From positions 62,001 to 126,000 of the forward strand of contig BTPP01000008.1 of the NCBI GenBank assembly GCA_037102815.1: a stretch of 64,000 nt of DNA, read 5' to 3'. The notes under the pieces were generated by a model that did not search any database, was not told the origin of the DNA, and was given only the letters and a program-made list of their open reading frames with translations. This document shows, one piece after another, positions 59,834 to 64,000 of the stretch (positions within the stretch are counted from its first letter, which is position 1; each line of letters starts with the position of its first letter). This DNA comes from Neurospora intermedia. Its lineage: Eukaryota > Ascomycota > Sordariomycetes > Sordariales > Sordariaceae. The translations under genes were made by a program, and so were the position numbers.

Positions 59834-61304
59834 TTAGAGAGACTTCTCCATGGAGTCGAGGATGGCGCGAGTGAACTCGTGGGTGGAGGCCTCGCCGCCC
59901 ATATCGCGGGTGCGGACCTTGCTGTGAGGGGGTTAGCACGTGTTTCTAGTAAAGGCGCAGTGGTAGGAGAACTTACCCCTGAGCAATGACGTCGTAGACG
60001 GCGTTGGAGATGCGGTTGGCGTGGTCATCAAGACCGAGGTGGCGGAGGAGCATGGTACCGCTGAGGAGGAGAGCGGTGGGGTTGGCCTGGTCCTTGCCCT
60101 GGATATCAAGACCGACGTGACGGCAGCCGGGCTCGAAGACGGCGACGTCACGGCCCATGTTGCAGCCGGGGACGACACCGGGGCCACCGACAAGGGCAGC
60201 GGCGATGTTGGAGAGGATGCCACCGTAAAGGTTGGGCATGACCATGACGTCGAACTGCTGGGGCTTGCTGACGCACTGCATGGAGGCGTTATCGACGATC
60301 ATGTCGTTGCACTCGAGCTGAGGGAAGTCCTTGGCGAGGCGGTTGAAGGTGCCGCGGAAGAGACCATCGGCGAGCTTCATGATGTTGGCCTTGTGAATGC
60401 AGGTAACCTTCTTGCGCTGGTTGGCAAGGGCGAACTGGAAGGCGAACTTGGTGATGCGCTCGGACTTGGCGCGGGTGATGATCTTGAGGGACTCGACGAC
60501 GCCATCGACAGACTGGTGCTCGAGACCGGAGTACTCACCCTCGGTGTTCTCACGGATGATGCAGAGATCGACGTCCTTGTGGCGGGTCTGGAGGCCGGGG
60601 AGGTTCTTGACGAGCGAGATGGAGGCGTAGATGTCGAGCTCCTGGCGCATGGCGACGTTGAAGCTCTGGTGGCCGGAGCGGCTGATGGGGGTGTGGAGGA
60701 TACCCTTGAGACCGAGCTTGTTCCTCCTCAGAGAGGCAACGGCCTGCTGGAAAGCCTCCTCGGTGCGGCTGGCGTTGTCCTGGACACCCGAAACCTCGAT
60801 CTGCTCCCAGGTAATGGGGACATTGTCGGCCTTGAAGACGGTCTTGACGGACTCGGCAACCTCGGCGCCGATACCGTCACCGGGGATGAGGGTGACGGTG
60901 TACTTGCCGCCGTACTTGGTGGGCTTGAAGATGTCGGACTGGAGGGTCTGCGCAGGAGTGTCCTGGACGCTGGCGAAGCCGCGGGCGAGGCGGGGGGTGG
61001 GCTGGGCAACGGCCCGAGCAAGGCGCTGTGGGGGAAACACATGTTAGTCGCGTGCGTCGACCGTATAGGTAGGTATCGTGAGCATGTGCTGGCATGGCAC
61101 GTAGCGGCAGCGGCACGGCGCAAGTCTGACAAGCGGGCGTCATGTACGCGACCAATATGCCCGCCATCCGAGATGGTTGTTATTGAGTTTGGAGCGGGGA
61201 TGACGTCGGGTGGCAGATTTTTGCGGCAGCAGAAGCACAAGGAGCCAAGACAGCAGCAGGAGCAGCAGTATGAGCAAACATACCATGGAGTTTCTGGAGA
61301 GCAT
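59834..61304 (-). CDS. idh1: NAD-dependent isocitrate dehydrogenase subunit 1, mitochondrial
   Basis: Three exons in coding order: 61304-61284, 61025-59977 and 59921-59834, total 385 aa. The short first exon MLSRNSM joins to RLARAVAQPTPRLARGFAS, a basic, Ser/Arg-rich, acid-free presequence that fits mitochondrial import. The mature part shows TLIPGDGIG, SRSGHQSFNVAMRQELDIYA, IIRENTEGEYSGLEHQSV, CIHKANIMKLADG, IVDNASMQ and YGGILSNIAAALVGGPG. The pattern SGHQSFNVAMR, instead of the catalytic substrate-site Ser/Arg arrangement, points to the regulatory IDH1 subunit rather than IDH2. The heteromer converts isocitrate to 2-oxoglutarate in the TCA cycle with NAD+. The last exon ends STHEFTRAILDSMEKSL. 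The frame antisense to the main exon is open for 435 codons, a by-product of codon bias. Confidence 0.95.
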
Positions 61305-62573
61305 TTTGAAGGACTGGTTTGCCAATGACCAAGGACAAGAGCGGAGAGGGATTGAAGGAGCGGCGGCCGAAGGGTGAGGGAGGAAAAATATTCGAACTGG
61401 AGAAAAGGGAGTTTGAGGTTCGAGGTCGAGTCGGGTGAACTGGCAGATTTGGCAGATATGGCTCCCCCCCAGGGCAGGCAGGGCAAATGCCTCACAAAAA
61501 ACATGCAGAGCCTGGAGCCAGTCTGCTGCCAATGATCCCCTCCAATCGTCTACAGCCCAGAGTGTACACTACGGGATACGCCTGCCCTGCCTTGGTGGGG
61601 AACCACAATTCGGAAAACCAAGAACGGATTCGACGCGCTAGGGTTGGATAAGGCTAGCGTCACAGGGCGTGTGGCAGGCGTGTGGCCGGCGTGTGGGTGC
61701 ACGGATCAAGCAGCCCCACCGTGACGTCCTCTGTGCTACTTCCTTCCCGCCTTCTACACACCTTCTACGCGCCCGCTGTCAGTGTGTTCTAGCGCTCCAG
61801 CTCGCTGTTCAGTGGTGGTCTGGACATCTGTTGCGAGACAGCTCTCTACACTATTACCGAGGTAGCTGAGGTAGCTGGACTCCCACACACAAAGCTCCCA
61901 CTGCCCGACCGACACGGAGTCGGCCCGGGGTCAACCTACGGAACGGACACGGAGGACATGCGGTTCGGGGTTCTAACTACCTTCCCGGTACCGTTGGTTC
62001 CTGTTTGTAGTGTATTGACGGGTGCTAGCGTTGGTGCCAAGAGATAAAAGCCTTGTGCATTCGTCTCAAGCATCCACTGAAACTGTCGTGTTCTCAGCCT
62101 GAAGATTTTAGGGAACCGTCGCCTTGGCCGAATCCCGTCGGCGCTATCGCTTCGAACCCACCATATCTCCGACGTCACCTCCCTCGCGTCAACGCAACGC
62201 CTCGCGTCAACAACTCGGACACACGACGACACTCATCAAACAACAACATGGGTTGGGTCCGAATTTACTTATAATTGCAACTTCCGCAGAAACCGAACAA
62301 AATGAGCCTCCCATTCTATTCATGCCCTTTCGTCACTAGAACTAAGCCATATGTCCATTGATCGGCCATGACGGGATCCACCACTCCGAGTCGCGATCCG
62401 CAATGAGGCTCCCTCTCAGGAACCCAGGGTCCGGTCTCAGGGGCTTTGTTTTGTTGACCGCCAGCGACAACATCACTGGTTATCTTCGACCCGCCTTATC
62501 GACCTCGGGTCCGATGACCGCGACTGAAAACGCGTTGAGGCTCATGAGGACTACATATCACCAGGCGCTCACC
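61305..62573. other. Intergenic region upstream of idh1
   Basis: About 1.27 kb between two minus-strand genes: the idh1 promoter and 3'UTR of the next gene. No gene is seen. Confidence 0.6.
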
Positions 62574-63781
62574 TTACACAAACGGCGCATCTCTCCTCAA
62601 CCTGTACTCTCCGCTTCCCTGCCAGACGACCTCATAGCCCAGCGTGCCTTCTATAATCGCCAACACCATCGGCATTGTTACTGACAAAGGCCTCCTTTCC
62701 CCCCTTTTTTCGACCACCTTCATGATTGTCAGCGTAGTCAACGCTCCATTTGCCGCTCTGTCAATGGTCGGCGGCCCATCCTTGCTCTCCATGACGACGT
62801 CTGGGGTCCATTTGCTGATGTATTTGTCAATGAGCTTCAGCGAAGCGCCGTGGCTACCATGAATGCTGATCCAACCAGGCCTTGACCCGTCGTCGATGGT
62901 GATGTGGTAGGGCGGTTTCGAGCAGATTTCGGAGAGCGTCGGGAGGGAAGCGACAGTAGGAAAGCTCGCTGGCTTTGGCTTGGTAGAAGACGCGGACGAG
63001 GTCGTGGTCGTCTTCGCGTTCGCGACATTCGGCTGTGTTTTACAAGCAGCGGCCGGAGCAGCTCCATTGGCAGTGCTTGACCTTTCTCCTCCCGACTTCT
63101 CGTCCCCCACACTTAACTGCTTCAACGACTCCGTCGCCGTTCCCGTCGACGCTTCCTTTCCCAGCTCGGCGTTCGAGTCCTTCTTATCAATTGCAGTCGT
63201 CACGAAGCACGACAACAATTCCTTTTGGAATTGCTTGCAAATCGCAGTCTCTGCCCTGTTCAACGCTCTTCTTACAAACAAAAAGTGCTTCGGCAAGTGT
63301 ACGAAGAAACCATTTCTCTCATCCGACCAACTCGTGCCCAACTGAGTATTCTCCCACACGTCCAACATGACCCTTAGTTTTCCATTGGCATCGACCAGGC
63401 GGGTAAAGAGCATAGCCAACCAATCATCGCTAGCCGGGTCAACCAGAATCGAATCCAACTTAGCGCACCATAATCGCATAATCTCGTAGGCTGCAAAGAC
63501 GAGTGTAGGTTTTTGTTGTTCACCGAACTCGTCCAGCAGACGCTGCCAGTCAGCTTCAATGATGACTTTGTGTCCGAGGTCTCGGCTGAGCTCGGTAACT
63601 TGTTCATGGAGACTCGTGTCGACGGAGAGGAACCATTCGGTAATTTCGTCGGCGATGGAAGGGGGGTAGTAAGGCGGCCTTGACGCAGGCTGGTTAGCTG
63701 AAAATCCGAGTACGTTTGCCTGATCAATTGATTCATGCTTGTCTCTACTCACGGATCTGCGGTCGACTTGAGGTTTGTCAT
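62574..63781 (-). CDS. Hypothetical protein with Ser/Thr/Ala-rich linker
   Basis: Exons in coding order 63781-63753 and 63678-62574 (GTGAGT donor, GCTAACC branch, phase 2) give 377 aa, starting MTNLKSTADP. The first 180 residues are mixed alpha-helical with YEIMRLWCAKLDSILVD and HFLFVRRALNRAETAICKQF. A low-complexity Ser/Thr/Ala/Lys linker (about 190-265) follows. The C-terminal 110 residues are ordered-looking (PPYHITIDDGSRPGWISIHGSHGASLKLIDKYI pattern, then SVTMPMVLAIIEGTLGYEV). No known domain, membrane segment or signal peptide is recognised. Coding is supported by a good intron, length and codon bias. Confidence 0.75.
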
Positions 63782-63814
63782 GTTGTCTGAGTTTTTATGT
63801 TCTTGTGTTTCAAG

Positions 63815-63836
63815 AAAAAAAAAAAAAAAAAAAAAA
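63815..63836. repeat. Homopolymer A tract (22 A)
   Basis: Twenty-two consecutive A (T on the coding strand), about 35 bases upstream of the start of the last gene; likely promoter or leader. Confidence 0.9.
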
Positions 63837-64000
63837 GGACAAAAATCCAGAGGAGGAGTTCTTCAAGAAGAAAGGCGAAATGAGTTTGGTTCCCAGAAAA
63901 GTGAATCCGTCAAACCCATGAAAGCGCAATGAAGACTGGAACAAACGGTCGGGTGAGGGGGTCTGGAGAAAAGAGAATGGTTCAGATCTTAAATCCAAGG

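Noticed and set aside
60021-61328. 435-codon open frame on the plus strand
   Set aside because: It lies antisense to the idh1 main exon, is Gly/Asp/Leu/Val-biased, and is explained by strong third-position C/G bias on the coding strand.
1-64000. tRNA, 5S rRNA, CRISPR or long retroelement signals
   Set aside because: Scanning for T-loop patterns, the Neurospora 5S core, regular short repeats and long direct terminal repeats by eye gave nothing convincing; a covariance-model search would be needed to exclude RNA genes fully.

Overview
The window is gene-moderate filamentous ascomycete nuclear DNA. Genes have short GT..AG introns, often with CTAAC/CTGAC-like branch sites, C/G-rich third positions, and long intergenic tracts carrying CTACCTAC tetranucleotide runs and homopolymer C/A runs. 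The protein coded at 55.1-57.3 kb matches, as I remember it, the well-studied Neurospora crassa tyrosinase (685 aa) almost residue for residue. The HAK-type potassium transporter and cAMP-receptor-like GPCR also resemble Neurospora HAK-1 and GPR-1. I read the window as Neurospora crassa or a very close relative. No database was searched.

Layout, left to right. 0-1.1 kb: 3' end of a branched-chain aminotransferase-like gene (+). 4.3-7.0 kb: potassium transporter hak-1 (+), whose last 18 codons are out of frame by one base. 7.6-11.9 kb: meiotic MutS homologue msh4 (+, eight exons). 12.7-15.7 kb: CSC1/OSCA-type membrane channel (-). 16.9-19.4 kb: dynamin-family GTPase with a proline-rich tail (+). 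20.1-20.4 kb: a 286-bp MITE-like element with 48-bp terminal inverted repeats flanked by TA. 21.2-22.6 kb: DUF3669-type protein (+). 23.5-24.0 kb: doubtful small coiled-coil ORF. 24.5-26.9 kb: gpr-1-like GPCR (-). 30.9-33.5 kb: flavin monooxygenase fused to a DUF6314-like domain (-). 35.2-36.5 kb: possible decayed acetyltransferase-like gene. 39.4-41.1 kb: Dal5-type MFS transporter (+). 45.4-45.7 kb: small Cys-rich protein (+). 47.4-48.5 kb: D-lactate dehydrogenase-type 2-hydroxyacid dehydrogenase (+). 51.0-52.1 kb: acidic Ser-rich orphan (+). 52.5-53.3 kb: SVP26/TEX261 ER-export receptor (-). 54.0-54.9 kb: BUD23 rRNA methyltransferase (+). 55.1-57.3 kb: tyrosinase (-). 59.8-61.3 kb: mitochondrial NAD-isocitrate dehydrogenase subunit 1 (-). 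62.6-63.8 kb: orphan protein (-).

The genes are ordinary independent eukaryotic units and I see no operon-like or biosynthetic cluster logic. Transport/signalling (HAK-1, CSC1, GPR-1, MFS), meiosis (MSH4), membrane remodelling and secretion (dynamin, SVP26), ribosome biogenesis (BUD23), pigment (tyrosinase) and central metabolism (IDH1, D-LDH, BCAT) are simply neighbours. No rRNA, tRNA, CRISPR array, retroelement or strongly AT-rich RIP-like block was recognised by eye. The most noteworthy points are the MITE-like element, the hak-1 reading-frame slip, the possible uORF or 5'UTR intron in its leader, the decayed locus near 35.2-36.5 kb, the FMO-DUF6314 fusion, and the proline-rich tail on a dynamin.
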